A program made the position numbers and the translations under genes. Of a DNA stretch of 64,000 bases, positions 26,901 to 39,412 are shown piece by piece. How positions within the stretch are numbered: position 1 is the first letter of the stretch; each line of letters begins with the position of its first letter. Under the pieces are notes generated by a model. The model made no database searches. It had not been told where the DNA came from and saw nothing but the letters and a program-made list of their open reading frames with translations. Source of the stretch: Sipunculus nudus (lineage: Eukaryota > Annelida > Sipuncula > Golfingiida > Sipunculidae); assembly GCA_026874595.1 (NCBI GenBank), contig CM049310.1:85533056-85597055 (forward strand). The letters are read 5' to 3'.

Positions 26901-27833
26901 AACTTGGCATTCTCATTTCAGATGGTGGCCACAAAGGTTTAACTTGACATTCTCATTACAAGAAGGTGCCACAAAGGTTAAACTTGACATTCTCATTACA
27001 TATGGCTGCCACAAAGGTTTAACTTGACATTCTCATTACAAATGCTGACCACAAAGATTTTCCTTGACATTCTCTTTACAAATGGTGACCACAAAGATTT
27101 TCCTTGACATTCTCATTACAAATGGCTGCCACAAAGATTTTCCTTGACATTCTCACTACAAATGGCTGCCACAAAGATTTTCCTTGAATTTCTCATTACA
27201 AATGGCTGCCACAAAGGTTTAACTTGACATTCGCATTACAAATGGCTGCCACAAAGGTTTAACTTGACTTTCTTCTTACAAATGCCTGCCACAAACGTTT
27301 TCCTCGACTTTCTTCTTACAAATATCTGCCGCAAAGGATTTCCTTGACATTCTCATTACAAATGGCTGCCACAAAGGTCTAATTTGACATTCTCATTTCA
27401 GATGGTGGCCACAAAGGTTTAACTTGACATTCTCATTACAAGTGGCTGCCACAAAGGTTTAACTTGACTTTCTTCTTACAAATGCCTGCCACAAACGTTT
27501 TCCTTGACTTTCTTCTTACAAATATCTGCCGCAAAGGATTTCCTTGACATTCTAATTACAAATGGCTGCCACAAAGATTTTCCATGACATTTCCATTACA
27601 AATGGCTGCCACAAACGTTTTCCTTGACTTTCTTCTTATAAATGGCTGCCACAAAGGATTTCCTTGACATTCTCATTACAAATGGCTGCCACAAAGGTTT
27701 AACTTGACATTCTCATTTCAAATGGTGGCCACACAGATTTTCTTTGAAATTATCATTACAAAAGGCTGCCACAAAGGTTAAACTTGACATTCCCATTACA
27801 AATGGCTACCACAAAGGTTAAACTTGACATTAT
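23951..27833. repeat. 3.9-kb minisatellite, 40-bp unit, about 97 copies with higher-order structure
   Basis: The unit reads cattctcattacaaatggct, then gccacaaagattttccttga. Main variants are aggtttaacttga, aacgttttcctcgactttct and atatctgccgcaaaggat. The order of variants repeats: blocks near 24161 and 25200 match over several hundred bases at an offset of 1039 bp, and 80-bp and 120-bp sub-periods recur after 25.8 kb. The 40-bp period is not a multiple of three, so it is not coding. It lies about 0.9 kb past the gene B stop. Confidence 0.95.
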
Positions 27834-27984
27834 GAATTGTTTTTTCTTATGGAACATATGAAGCTCTCTGTACAAATAGTTCAAAGGTTTGATTTTGTTT
27901 TATCTGGTAGTTTGATTTACTTTTTCCTATTCCTCTCAAGGACACAAAAAGAGACACAGGATTGATAACTAGTTGATACCAGTT

Positions 27985-28395
27985 AAACTGGTACTGTACT
28001 AGTTGATTTATATTGGTAATCTGTTGTTACTTCAGTTGATTTATATTGCTATTGTGATGTTACTCTAATTGATGAATAATGGTATTGTGATGTTACTCTA
28101 GTTGATGAATAATGGTATTGTGATGTTTCTCTAGTTGATTACTGGGTAATAATGGTAATGTGATGTTTCTCTAGTTGATTACTGGGTAATAACGGTATTG
28201 TGATGTTTCTCTAGTCGTTTTTGGGTAATATTGGTATTGTGATGTTACTCAAGTTGATTAATAATGGTATCATGATGTATCTTTAGTTGATTAACAAAGG
28301 TATTCTGATGTTATTCTAGATTATTTAAGTGGTATTGTGAAGTTACTCTAGTTAATTGATAGAGATATTGTGATGTTTTTCCTAGATGATCTATA
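27985..28395. repeat. Minisatellite of about 37-45 bp, about nine diverged copies
   Basis: Repeats of gtgatgtt(a/t)ctctagttgat followed by a variable ta(c/a)tgggtaataatggtatt. Units vary by insertion of actgggtaata. Diverged towards both ends. Confidence 0.8.
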
Positions 28396-28724
28396 CTGAG
28401 TTTTCTTTTATGTCAAAAAGGAAAACAAAATGTATATAAAAATTAAAAATACATTCAAACACAAAAAAAAACAAATATTCTGGCAAATTACCCTTTGACA
28501 GATGAGACCCTCTGTTTTCAGAAACCTCTATATTACAGACACCTCACTATTAAGGACACTTGAAGTGGTCCCAGGAGAGGTAGACTCTGTTACCTCAAAT
28601 ACAGACACCTCTGTCCAGTAACCCAGGTCCAGCTTCTGGAGGTACTGGTATTATGGTCACCTTTTAATTGCAGGATTATCCTCTGTTGACCTTACTGAAC
28701 ACCCAATAAAAAAATGTCTAACTC

Positions 28725-29015
28725 CTATTTGTAATCTTTCATCACAGTATAATAGGAAGGCGGGGGAGCAGCATTTGGGGGTGGGGCACTTGGATAAGGT
28801 CCTTGTTGATGAGGGTATGCTGGAGGCTGCTGATGCGGGGGGTATGTTTGCCCCACCATCGGTCTGACCTCATGTGGTGATCCCTGGTGGGAATAAACAA
28901 AACCCTGAGGTGACGTGGGATAAGAACTCTGGGGTGGCCTTGGATATGATTGTTGACTTGGACCAAAAGGTTGCATAGGTGTCGCCACTGGGTATGAGCC
29001 TGTTACCACTGGCCC
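28725..29015 (-). CDS. Gene B last exon: Pro/Tyr/Gln-rich tail with C-terminal PPxY
   Basis: It follows acceptor tctcctgatttgcag (cag at 29016-29018) in phase 0 and runs 96 codons to TAG at 28725-28727. The peptide begins GPVVTGSYPVATPMQPFG and includes SYPRPPQSSYPTSPQG. It then has the conserved HQGSPHEVRPMVGQ and ends with APPPSYYTVMKDYK. Relative to gene A it lacks the 18-residue repeats but keeps both the EVRP block and PPSY at the same distance from the C terminus (8 residues after PPSY). Likely cytoplasmic, with WW-domain docking inferred from PPSY. Confidence 0.85.
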   Translation of the reverse strand, partial: GPVVTGSYPVATPMQPFGPSQQSYPRPPQSSYPTSPQGFVYSHQGSPHEVRPMVGQTYPPHQQPPAYPHQQGPYPSAPPPNAAPPPSYYTVMKDYK

Positions 29016-29734
29016 CTGCAAATCAGGAGAAACAACTTTTCAAATTATCATTGATTAGTACAGTTAGGCCATCAACATTCACACAAATCACCCCTCCATC
29101 ATGGATCAGCTTTTTTGGTTAATGAAAGTTCCTAGTATTAATGTTAATAATTGCTTTTCTTGACTTAGTCCCTTCATAGGATTATTATCCAATGGGGAAT
29201 AATGTTTGAAAAAAACCCTCAACATGGGCTGTCCTCTGCACCCTCTTGTATCAGCCATAGGTTACCTCCCAATAAAATGTAAGTTGTGACTTTAATCTGT
29301 TAGACCCACATGAATAATAAATTGGGGGTTAATGGTTGGGTTCCTCTATGTCATCTTCATCATCATTTTGATATTTTGTTCAAATCTGAAAAACTAGAAA
29401 TGCACTGATATAAGATTTTATTATAGATTGAAATTGGAGCACATTTTGATGGCAAAATGACATTTAATAAATTGGCTCATGTGTGAAGATAATGTTCCAT
29501 ATTCGTGAAATGGGGATCTAGCATGTGGAATGCGGATAAAAATCAACATTGACAAAAATAAGTAAAGGGAGATTCTATATGCATGTATTCAGCATTGGAT
29601 TCAGGAAAACAAATAGATTTTTGCCATTTAGACATGGTATCGCAAGCCATATAGAAATATGCATGTAGCCGGTATATACTGTATTCAGCATATTGTGCAT
29701 ATGGAACCTTAGCTTACACCAGATGTTTACTTAC

Positions 29735-29849
29735 AGACTGGTAGTTGGTGCTTGCAGACCTCATAGTTTTTTTAAAGCGACAACAAGTCACTGCTCCTAA
29801 AACAGCGATGACACCACCGGCCACCATCAAAATGAAGGACCATGGTGAC
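29735..29849 (-). CDS. Gene B TM2 exon
   Basis: 115 nt, acceptor gtttaattttag, donor gtaagt (29729-29734). It starts in phase 2 (GA from the previous exon plus G makes Glu) and ends in phase 0. It encodes SPWSFILMVAGGVIAVLGAV, then TCCRFKKTMRSASTNYQS. Same layout as gene A: helix, CysCys, basic cluster. Both introns around it have exactly the phases seen in A and C. Confidence 0.85.
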
Positions 29850-30059
29850 CTAAAATTAAACAAAAATGTCAACAAAATGTTTACTGATCACTGTTACCAA
29901 GGAGACCTTAATGTAAACTACATGTAGTACGAAAGATAACGTGTTCTTCTTAACCTGTGTGTGAAAAATGGTGAGAAAACAAATATGCCCTAACAAATCA
30001 TATCTTCTAGCACAGTTTAAGTCTCTGATTGTCATGGTGCTGACCACAAAAAGGAGGGG

Positions 30060-30100
30060 GGAGGTTAAGGGAGGGAGGTTGAAGAGGGGGGGGGGGGGGA
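30060..30100. repeat. G-rich tract
   Basis: ggggggaggtt, then gaggggggggggggg-type run on the plus strand within the gene B intron. Confidence 0.8.
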
Positions 30101-30388
30101 ATGGGCGTTGCAGGGGTGTGTACAGATTTCCTGTATGTCACCTAAAACAAGACTGAAAGGGGGACAAGACCTATATATATTGCTTCCTACTGGATACTAA
30201 TGTTTAAGAAGAAGAATGCTTTTAGTAAGTATCTCATTGTCACGAACCTGGTTTCACTTTCTTTAAGAGATTTCACGATGACATGTTGTTTACCAAATTA
30301 GAACACACTAACTGTAACAGTTATAAAATAAGTTAACAAACAACTGGCTGGTTTGAGGAGGATGCAGGCATTAACAAACACACCTCAC

Positions 30389-30784
30389 GCAGTGGATATA
30401 CACTGCAGTCATCCCAGATCTCCCCCGAGTAACCGCTGCTTTGCATAGCAAAGTTCTCTGGGTCTCACCTCCCGGGCTGGCACAGGGCAAAGATTTGTTT
30501 TCAGACCAATGAGAGCCTGATATCGCCATGTGCGCCCAGCTCCAGTTTTAAACAGGCCACACTTGCTCTCATTTTCCAAATACTCTAGTTCTGGCAGGGG
30601 GGCTCATAAGAATCAGACCAACCAGCATGTTTGATGCACAATGTGATAAACCACACTTTCATTTGTCTGATTACAATTCTTTGGTCTGTGCAAGCCATGG
30701 TGGATAGAGCCAGAAAATCTGTTTATACAAAACAGCGCTTACAATGAGGGAGATCTGAAACTAGTGCAGTGTATAAACCACTGC
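30389..30784. mobile_element. Palindromic MITE family N, copy 1
   Basis: Ends are inverted repeats: left gcagtggatatacactgcag, then ccagatctccc; right gggagatctg, then gtgcagtgtataaaccactgc. Inner phrases also mirror (gggctggcacagggcaaag against tggtctgtgcaagccatgg). About 395 bp, non-coding, in a gene B intron. A second copy is at 63.1 kb. Confidence 0.75.
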
Positions 30785-30990
30785 ATGAGGAGTGCAGGAA
30801 AAACATAAAACAAGAAAGTTGCTTTCCTGCCAAGACTTTTGACATTCTAGACCTTGTGCAGCAGACAATGCTTACACTGATAGAACAGGCACTTGTTTTC
30901 AGGGGTAGCCCATGTAAAGAAGTGTGTGAAGACTAATAGAATGTCGTGAAAATAGATGCAAAACTCTGGGGAGTTCTTACTATTAGGAAA

Positions 30991-33900
30991 GACTAAGGAC
31001 GCAAGGGTCTCAACATTCACCTGAATTTGTCAATAAGGATTTTTTAAAGAAATTTTTCAGAATTACGATCTGGTGACCTTAACCAATGACCTTGTGACCA
31101 AAATATCTGAGAACTTACTATTCTTGAACTTGCAGCATTTAGAATTTAGATTATTGTAATTATCTTTAAACAAGGCCTACAGGCCTAATGCGAACCTGTG
31201 CATTGGGAAATACACCAGGTATAATGCTTCAATGCTGGGCCATTACTTTTCATGTATATGAACTATGCAAGTACTAAACATTTTGAATAAGAAACAATTA
31301 CACAAACACCACTGCTGAAATTCTGGTATAGGTGCACACAACACTAAAAAGATTGTAGCTGGCACCACCAGTCTTGTATACAACGAAGCTATCAGAGATA
31401 TATACATACGCCCAATTTCAGACTGATATATCAAACCCCTCCTGAGAAAAACGTGTGCAAAAGTCATGGTAGGTGGCGACACCTGTCTTGTGAGCGAGAA
31501 AGCTATCAAAGACACATAGACAGGTCAAAATATTAGGCCAATACATCAAACTTACCTTGAGTCTGATGCATGGGGCTGACCAGGCTTAGGTGAGAAAGGC
31601 TGTTGCCCCGAGTGAACTGTGACAAATTGCTTGCTCAGACTACTGCACTGAGTGAACTCATGACCGGCACCTGGCCAGACTGAGTGAACTTTTGACCTGT
31701 ACCTGGCTGCACTGAGTGAACTCTTGACCTGTTGCATAATCTGACACAGTTGGCAGTCTGCCAAAGCTATAAACAGAATGCAGCTACTGCACTGAGTAAA
31801 CTCCTGACCCATACCTGGCTGCACTGAGTGAACTCTTGACCTGTTGCCTAATCTGATACAGTCGGCAGTCTGCCAAAGCTATAAATAGATCCAGACTGAC
31901 CTCTAGCCTGTTGCCAAATCTGAAATAGTAGCCACACCATTGCATAAGCTAATGCAGGGGCCCTTCCCTGAGGGGCTTGACACCACATGAAGTGATCACA
32001 TGGTGCCCATGAGGTGTTCACATGTCACCCATGAGGTGATCACAGGTCATGTGCTTGGCTGCACTGATTGAACTCTTGACCTATATCTGGCTGCACTGAA
32101 TGAACTCTTGATGTGTTCCCAAATCTGAAACAGTTGGCAGTTTCTCAACCTATTTAAAGTTACAGATTCAATCTTGGCCTGTTGGTATATCTGTTTACAC
32201 ATAATGAAAGACTTTGGTTAAAATTTCTTTTTTCAAGCCGACATATTCATATACTTTTAATCAAAATATATAGAATAATAAAAGATGCAGTACTTTCATT
32301 GTTAAAGGTCCAATAGTTCTGCCGAAAATCATTCTAGTAAACTTGAACAAAGGCCACCTAAGAATAATTTTTGTGCAATGTTACAGAAGATATAATTGAA
32401 ATAATAATTTTGTAGAAGAACACTATTTCAGTCCTCAGTTTGAAAAAGACATAATAATGGCCATAAGACCAACTGAAGCTTTTCACAGCTCAACCAAAAA
32501 TCAACAAACTCAGTATATTCTGATATGATTGAAAGAACCATGTCCTAGGATAAGTCTTTAGAAAAATTGAACAATTCAACTTGACAGTTTCATCATTAAG
32601 CTGAAAGAGGCTAAAATTATGAGGTTTTTTTGCCCATAAAAAACAGGTCAATGTAGGTGGCACCACTAAATCTACAACTTCAAATATGAGTCATGTGACC
32701 AACATCACCTGGTAATGCTAGCTTCTGTCATTTCTGAGAGTACTATGTCAGTATGCTTACTTGGCCGAATGACTGTTCAAATTTGTGTAACTCCACTAAA
32801 ATTCATTAAATACAAACCATTTGAACAAACTTGAGAGGGCTTGCCTCTGGGATCATTTATGTAAAATATTTAACAATTTGGCTGGACCGTCTACAAGAAG
32901 ATGACTTTTAAAATATTGTCAGCTTTTTCCTTATAAAATCTAAGTAAATGCAAATAGCAAAAAAATAAGCTGAATCCCACAAAATTTGATGTGTGACAGA
33001 TTATTGCATAAAATCTGGGAATGGTAGCTCCTGCTATTCCTGAGAAATTATGGATTAATGTACATATGGCCAATGACCCCCGTACAAAAATAGGTCAATT
33101 CAGGTGGTGCCACCAATACCTGAATCTCATATATGACTCTTGTGACCAACACTGGCAAAAAATTTGGTGATGATAGCTCTGGCTGTTTCTGAGACTGTCA
33201 TTTTAGTATGCTTTTTTGGACAGATGACTAAGTTTAACTCCCTGAACAAAATTGAGGGAGATGGTATAAAAGATAATTTCTGTGAAATATTGAACAATTT
33301 GGCTTGAGTGTTTCGGAGGAGAAGATTTTTAAAGGTTTTTTTAGCTTTTTCTCTACAAAATTTAAGAAAATTTTCAGATGGCTAATTTTTTGCATTAAAT
33401 TTCATGATGCTAGCTCCAATCATTTTCAAAATAGTATGGGTAAACGTACAGAAGACAAACGATGCCACATCATCGCATTAGTTCACAGGTTCACTAAAAA
33501 TTAATACAGATGCATATTGAATGCAAAATTGTAATACAGATACATCTCACTGATGGCAAAATCTTGAATTAATTTTACTATGGATACCAATTATTTATAA
33601 TCCATGTACAGCCGTCTTTATATACCCACAGAGAGCTGTATAGCTGTGATTGTAAACATTGCCTGGCATGAGGAATATCTAAAAATCATAAATCTACATT
33701 TTTTAAAAGCTTTTAAAAAAACATTCTTGTCAATATTAACCATAGATAACCTGAAATCTAAATGTCTAGAGGCATGATGTAATAAATGCTGAAAAACTGG
33801 TGCCAGTCTAGATGTATCTAGATGTATCTGTGTATCTGCTTCACACAGCTAACATATATGGTAAAATGACTCAATTGAACCTTTATAATTCAGCCAAAAT

Positions 33901-35885
33901 TCATTCTTTGGAACCATAAATGACAATTATTATAAGAATTATTCAGGGGATTATTCTTGTAAAATATTAAACAAATTGGCCTCAGTAGGGTCAGTCAAAA
34001 TAAATTTTACAGGTTTATAACTCATATGGGAAAATACAGCAAAATGGCTAAGTTAAGCTTCCCATAACTCAGCCAAAAATCACTGAACCAAAACCACTTG
34101 AACAAACTTGAATTATCAACATCTAAGGATAATTAATGTGTGAGATTTAAGAATTTGGCCCAGTGGTTTTTGAGGAAAAGATCATAGCCACTGAGCTAAA
34201 ATGGGCTGTTACAGCATATGACTAAATTCAGCTTCCCATAACTCTGCCAAAAGTCACTGAACTTAGACCATTTGAACAAATTTCAGAAAGCACTACCCTA
34301 GGATCATTTTTGTGCGATATTAAACTATTTGGCTGTATGGTTTCAGAGAAGAAGTTTTTGTAGCCGTCAGTATGATACGGGCACTGATGACCCCCGTACA
34401 AAAAAGGTCGATGCAGGTGGCACCACCAGTACCTCAATTTCAGATATGTCTCATGTGAACAACATTGGCATAAAATTTGGTGATGATAGCTCCAGCCGTT
34501 TCTGAAATTGTAATTTTAGTATGCTTTTATGGACAGATGACTAAGTTCAACTTCCTGTAACTCGGCCAAAAATCAGCGAACTTAAACCATTCGAACAAAC
34601 TTGAGACAGATTATTCCAGGAATCATTTCTGTGAAATATTGGACAATTGGCTGAACAGTTTCGGAGAAGAAGATTTTTAAAGCTTTTTCCCTATAAAATC
34701 TAAGAAAATGCAGTTAGCAAAATCCGATATAGTTTTTTAGATGACTAATTTTTTGCATAAAATTTCGTGATGCTACCTCTTGCCGTTTTCAAGATAGTAT
34801 GGGTTAACGTACAGACGACGGACGACGCCACACCATCGCATAAGCTCACAGGTTCGCTAAAAATGTGGGTCCAGTGACTGTGACCTCTGACTAGGTAACC
34901 TCAAAATCTAGAAATTTCTTCCACTTTGGGCAAGTAAGCAATGTGTGAAAGATGGAACGTTTGATATGAAAAGTTTGATTTACAGTGCATCCACATTCAT
35001 TTTAAAGACATGGCTCATGTGACCTTCACCTTTGACCTCTGGAGCCTGAAATCAAGTTTGAAGCCAATTTGTCTAGCAAAAGCAGAATTATCATCCATAA
35101 ACTAGTTTGTGAATGGATGGGCCCTGAGAACTTGACCTTTGACCCTATGACCCTCAAATTGAAAAGATTCTTCCCCTATTGGCAGCTGAGTAATATCTTG
35201 AAGATGGATGGTTTGTGATGAAAAGTTTGGCTTGAAATGCATACACATTCCTTTTAAAGAAATGGGTCCTGTTACCTTGACCTTTGAACCCTTAAATCAA
35301 CAAAGTTCTTCCTTAAGTGGTGAGCCATATAAAATTTAAGTTTGAAACCAAGATGTCAGACTAAATTGGAGTTATCATCTGGAAACTAATTTGTGAACAG
35401 ATGGCCCCTGTGAACTTGACGTTTGACCTTGTGACCCCAAATTCATTTATGCTCTCTCTATACTGGCAAGTGAGCTAAATGTGCAAGATGGAAAGTTTGG
35501 GATTAAAGGCTTGGCTTAAAATGCAGCCATAATCTTTTTAAATAAGTGAGTCTTGTGACTTTGACCTCATGACCCAAAAATCATACAGATTCTTTCCTTT
35601 GTGGTGGGCCATGTGTAAGTCATGTTTGAAATCCATAAGTCAATCCAACCTGGAGTTATCATCTGGGAACAAATTTGTGTGGAAGGACAGATGGACAGAC
35701 AAACAAATAGGGTTATTACTATAGGGCATCCACTTTTGATCAATAAATACACCAGTTTTTGGGACACTAGATGGAACCATAGCTGAGAAACTGACATGAT
35801 TGTTGTCATTTTATGGCCAGACAGCAGGATGGACAGAGTGCCATTCCTATACCTCAGTTGACTTACAGTCAGCTGAGCTAAAAAA
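30991..35885 (+). mobile_element. HINE-like family B element split by a 3.7-kb insertion
   Basis: The left part 30991-31170 (gacgcaagggtct, then caatgaccttgtgac) and the right part from about 34859 (tgggtccagtgac, then ctgactaggtaacctc) are adjacent in the copy at 1351. The right part has four or five AGGTCA-rich units (TGACCTTTGACC on the plus strand) and ends in the hairpin CTCAGTTGACT/AGTCAGCTGAG (35853-35877) followed by ctaaaaaaa. Confidence 0.65.
31171..34858 (+). mobile_element. Tandem-core element family C, nested in family B
   Basis: Ends carry perfect 11-bp inverted repeats: GCGAACCTGTG (31190-31200) and CACAGGTTCGC (34847-34857), the latter followed by taaaaa. Inside are a duplicated block at 31640-31900 (gcactgagtgaactcttgac, then tggcagtctgccaaagctat). 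From 32.6 kb on there are large units with aggtggcaccac, cgtttctgaga and accatttgaacaaa. A second right-end-like sequence (cacaggttcactaaaaa at 33484) suggests that the element contains a tandem partner. No protein. Confidence 0.65.
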
Positions 35886-36072
35886 ACGGTTGGAAAAGAA
35901 AAATACTGTGCTAAGTATTAAGTGTGTTTTATCTTATTTTCTAATTTTTTTTTTAAATGAGAGTAATACAGTGATTACCAGGTGATTAACAATATGCACT
36001 TTGGGCCAAGAAAAGGTCTGCAATATCACTTACATCAGGTGAGCAAATGACATACACAATATTAATTAACAA

Positions 36073-38501
36073 GTGACCCATGGGTCATGACGCTCAGCTG
36101 CCAAGCATGACCTGCGACATCATGGGCTGCAATTCACAACTTCTAGTAAAATTGTTGCAGACCCTATATGCCAATTTTGTTTAAACTTTCTACATTGCCA
36201 TAAATTCTTATCATATATGTCTGGTTAAAACATAGTGAATGATGGTCTGAGGCAAAATGTATGGTTGTTGAGCTATCAGGAACTAATCCCACAGCTTGCT
36301 CGATACCTGTCAGTCTCAAAAGGAATACCACACAGGCCACATATAAGATCAAAATATAGCAAAAGATCGAGGAAATCCATGCAAGAATTATTGTGAAACG
36401 GGTGCTTCCATATTAATTTTTATTCAATACAAGCCAACTGTACTGAGCTTTCAAAAATGATGGTCATATTTATTAAGAAATCTTTGACCCAATGCAAGAT
36501 TACATTAATATACATCCCACTGCATTCACTTTAATAGTTCTTGAGATAATATGTTCTAAAGGAATTTAAAGATGGCGTCCTGGTGGCCATATTGGATTTC
36601 TGACAGGTCGGAAATTGAACAACAAACATCCTCTAAAAGGGACCAAACATCATAAAAAAATCACAGAAACTGTCCTGGCAAAAGGATTTCTAAAATGGCT
36701 ACCTGGCAGACATAATGGTTTTCTGACAAGTCACACATCCTCCAATAAGACACTAAACTTGTAGCAATTGCTTCAAAGAATGTAACAGTTATGAATGTCC
36801 AAAACAATTCAAAAGGCATGATCAGGTTGGAGAGCTCTCATATCAGATTTATGAACATGCAAATGTAAAAAGTGCAAGTCCAATTTGTTTTAATTATCAG
36901 CTTGCTATTCAATGGGGTCAGAAGGGTAGGTAAACTGCAAAACCTAAAAGAAAAGAAATGCAGAAAGCATCACTAAGAGTCTTGTAATCAAATAAAGCCA
37001 TCCTAAATCCAGGTACAGACCCACATATTATCAGAACAAACACTTGCTGGTATATCTGATGATTTGTATAATAATATTCAGATATCTAGAAAACTAAGTT
37101 TATTGCTATGATTCCATAATATAAACTGCAAAATGTTCCCATCATTTTATAAATCAGTAGCTAAACTTAACACTTAACACTCATAGTCTTAATGCCTGGC
37201 CAAAGCATTCCGGCAACAGTGTTTTTGTCATGCACTAATGATATATCCTTATCACTCCATGAGCTGATACAAAAGGGAGTCATATATCACAAGTCTGACA
37301 ATTATGGGCACATAGTGAGATGTACCAGTTGTGAGTGCCATATGGTTATATATACAAGAAAACAAGAAAAATAGTGATGGTCTACAAAATAAGTTATTGT
37401 GAACATCCCTGACCTATGACCTTGGCCTTTTGCCCACATATCAACTGGATTCTTTCTAAATGATGGGTAACTACTAACCACTTACATCTGGCCGGGTGTA
37501 ATTACTTGGCAACCAATGAGTGAATAACTTAGACCTGCAACCTTTAACCTCCTGACCAGCTGACCTCAAAATCAATTAGTTATTTCTTCATGCAAAAAGA
37601 CCCATAAATATGAAGTTTGAATCAAATTCAGTGATGCATAGATGTGGCATATGTGAAAGACTGAAGGTTTGGGTTGAACAGTTTCACTTGAAATATGTTC
37701 ACAAGCATTTAGAACAATATTGTGACCTTGACCTTTGACCTTTGGAACTCAACATCAATAGGCTTCTTCTCCTATTGGTAGGTAAGCCATATATGACAGA
37801 TGGAAAGTATAGATTGAAAAGTTTGCTGAAAATGACTCCACGCAAGAAGAGGGTGCTGTGAACTTGACCTTTGACCTCAAAATCAACAGGTCTTTTCCCC
37901 TGTTGGCAGAGAAGCAATATCAGTGCTGAAAGGTTTGGAATGAAAGGTCTAGCTTGAAATGTGTCCACAACCTTTTCAAAGAAGTGGATCCTGTGACCCT
38001 GACCTTTGACCTTGTGACCTCAACATCTATAGGAATCTTCTCCCACTTAGTAGGTGAGCTATATGTGAAAGATCAAAGAATTGGGATGAAAGGTTTGGCT
38101 TAAAATGCATCCTGAAGCTTTTCAAAGAAGTTGGTTCTGTGACCTTGACCTTTGACCTTGTGACCTCAAAATAATTATGGTTCTTCCCCTGTTGGTAGGT
38201 GAGCTGTATGTGAAAGATGGAAGGTTTGGGATGAAAATTTTGGCTAAAAAAATTAGTTCTGGGGGGTGCAAACACACCCCATAACTTTGAGAATATAGGT
38301 CACAGTGACCTAATTTCAGGTTTGCAAGTAGAACTTTTTATAACCTCTAAGACCGCATAGGGTTCATGGCCCTAGCCCCTATGGTTAGGATTTGTGCCCT
38401 GCTAACAGACGGACGGACGGCCGGACGGACAGACGGAAGGACGCCGGACAAAGACCCATCGCTATAGCCCAGCATGACTGAAAGTCAGCTGAGCTAAAAA
38501 G
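36073..38501 (+). mobile_element. HINE-like family B element with AGGTCA-dense core
   Basis: Left palindrome TGACCCATGGGTCA at 36074-36087, identical to the 4551 copy. Right hairpin at 38465-38496 with arms TAGCCCAGC/GCTGAGCTA and TGACT/AGTCA. From 37.38 to 38.2 kb units of about 135-150 bp each begin tgtgaccttgacctttgacc. Lies in the large intron of gene B, some 540 bp downstream (on the gene strand) of the TM1 exon. Confidence 0.7.
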
Positions 38502-38518
38502 TGTGTATATATAAATGT

Positions 38519-38585
38519 GAATATATATATATATGTATATATATATATATTTATATATATATATTATTATTATTATTAACATATT
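38519..38585. repeat. (AT)n / (TTA)n microsatellite
   Basis: tatatatat tracts followed by ttattattatta immediately after the right end of the element. Confidence 0.85.
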
Positions 38586-39039
38586 ATTATTATTAATACA
38601 AATGCAAGAAATATGAGTTTAAATAGAATTGTTAGCTCTAGAATGAGCTGACTGCACTGGCTCCGAGCATCTGCAGCTGGCATTGTCTGCTGCTTAGACA
38701 CTTCTATAAAACGAAGTAGTTGAAGGTTCACTTTTTCTGTAAAAGATTAATTAAATACTATTAAAATAGTATTAATAAATACTCAGACCACACAGATGCC
38801 AGGAATGAAGTCTTCGCATTGTCTATTAAATTTTCAGTTGAATTTAGCAAAATGGATAGGCTAAAAGTTAGTTTTTCCTGTATCATGGAATGCAGCCAAA
38901 TGGGCTCTGATAGTGATACAGTAAGGTTCCATGTATAAGCCGGACCAGTGTATTAGTTGATCTTAATTGAAATTACACCTAGTTACTGAGAGCAGACACT
39001 GTGAACTGTTATACAAAATGACAAAGCTGCAATACTTAC

Positions 39040-39190
39040 TCAAAATGATCAACAGCTGCCAAGACAGTGCCAACGAGAAACACAGTAACGCCAACAGAGA
39101 GAACACAGAAGCTGATCTTGTACTTCCTGTTTAAGGAATCCATCGTCTGTACCAGACCTTCCTGGGAATCTGCCACAGGCAGTCTCAGTT
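39040..39190 (-). CDS. Gene B TM1 exon
   Basis: Acceptor ctttcag (ctg at 39191-39193) and strong donor gtaagt (39034-39039). 151 nt, phase 1 in and phase 2 out. It reads LRLPVADSQEGLVQTMDSLN, then RKYKIS, then a helix FCVLSVGVTVFLVGTVLAAV and DHF. NRKYKIS aligns with gene A NMKYKLT. The codon aligned with gene A's start ATG is GTG here. The first Met in frame is therefore MDSLNRKYK, 16 codons in, unless translation enters from the upstream exon at 44781-44921. Basic residues before the helix again predict a cytoplasmic N terminus. Confidence 0.8.
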
Positions 39191-39412
39191 CTGAAAGATT
39201 CATGCAAATTTTACTCCAGGATATATGAAAATAACTTGTTAAACCTTAGAGATAGGCACTCAATTTTCCCAAACCACATAAAGATAATTAACTTTTATTT
39301 GAACTTGATATTTCTTGGCACCGCAGGTGTCATAGTATTGCCAGACAATTAATCACCCCCCCCCCCCCCCTTTAAGAATAGTCCCCCATCTTCAGCAGCA
39401 TATACTGACATT

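Noticed and set aside
26824-27027. 67-residue open frame in the minisatellite
   Set aside because: The period of 40 bp is not a multiple of three, so the peptide is not repetitive and is not conserved between copies.
24000-27833. CRISPR-like array
   Set aside because: Units of 40 bp follow each other without unique spacers, the variants are point changes of one unit, and the DNA is eukaryotic.
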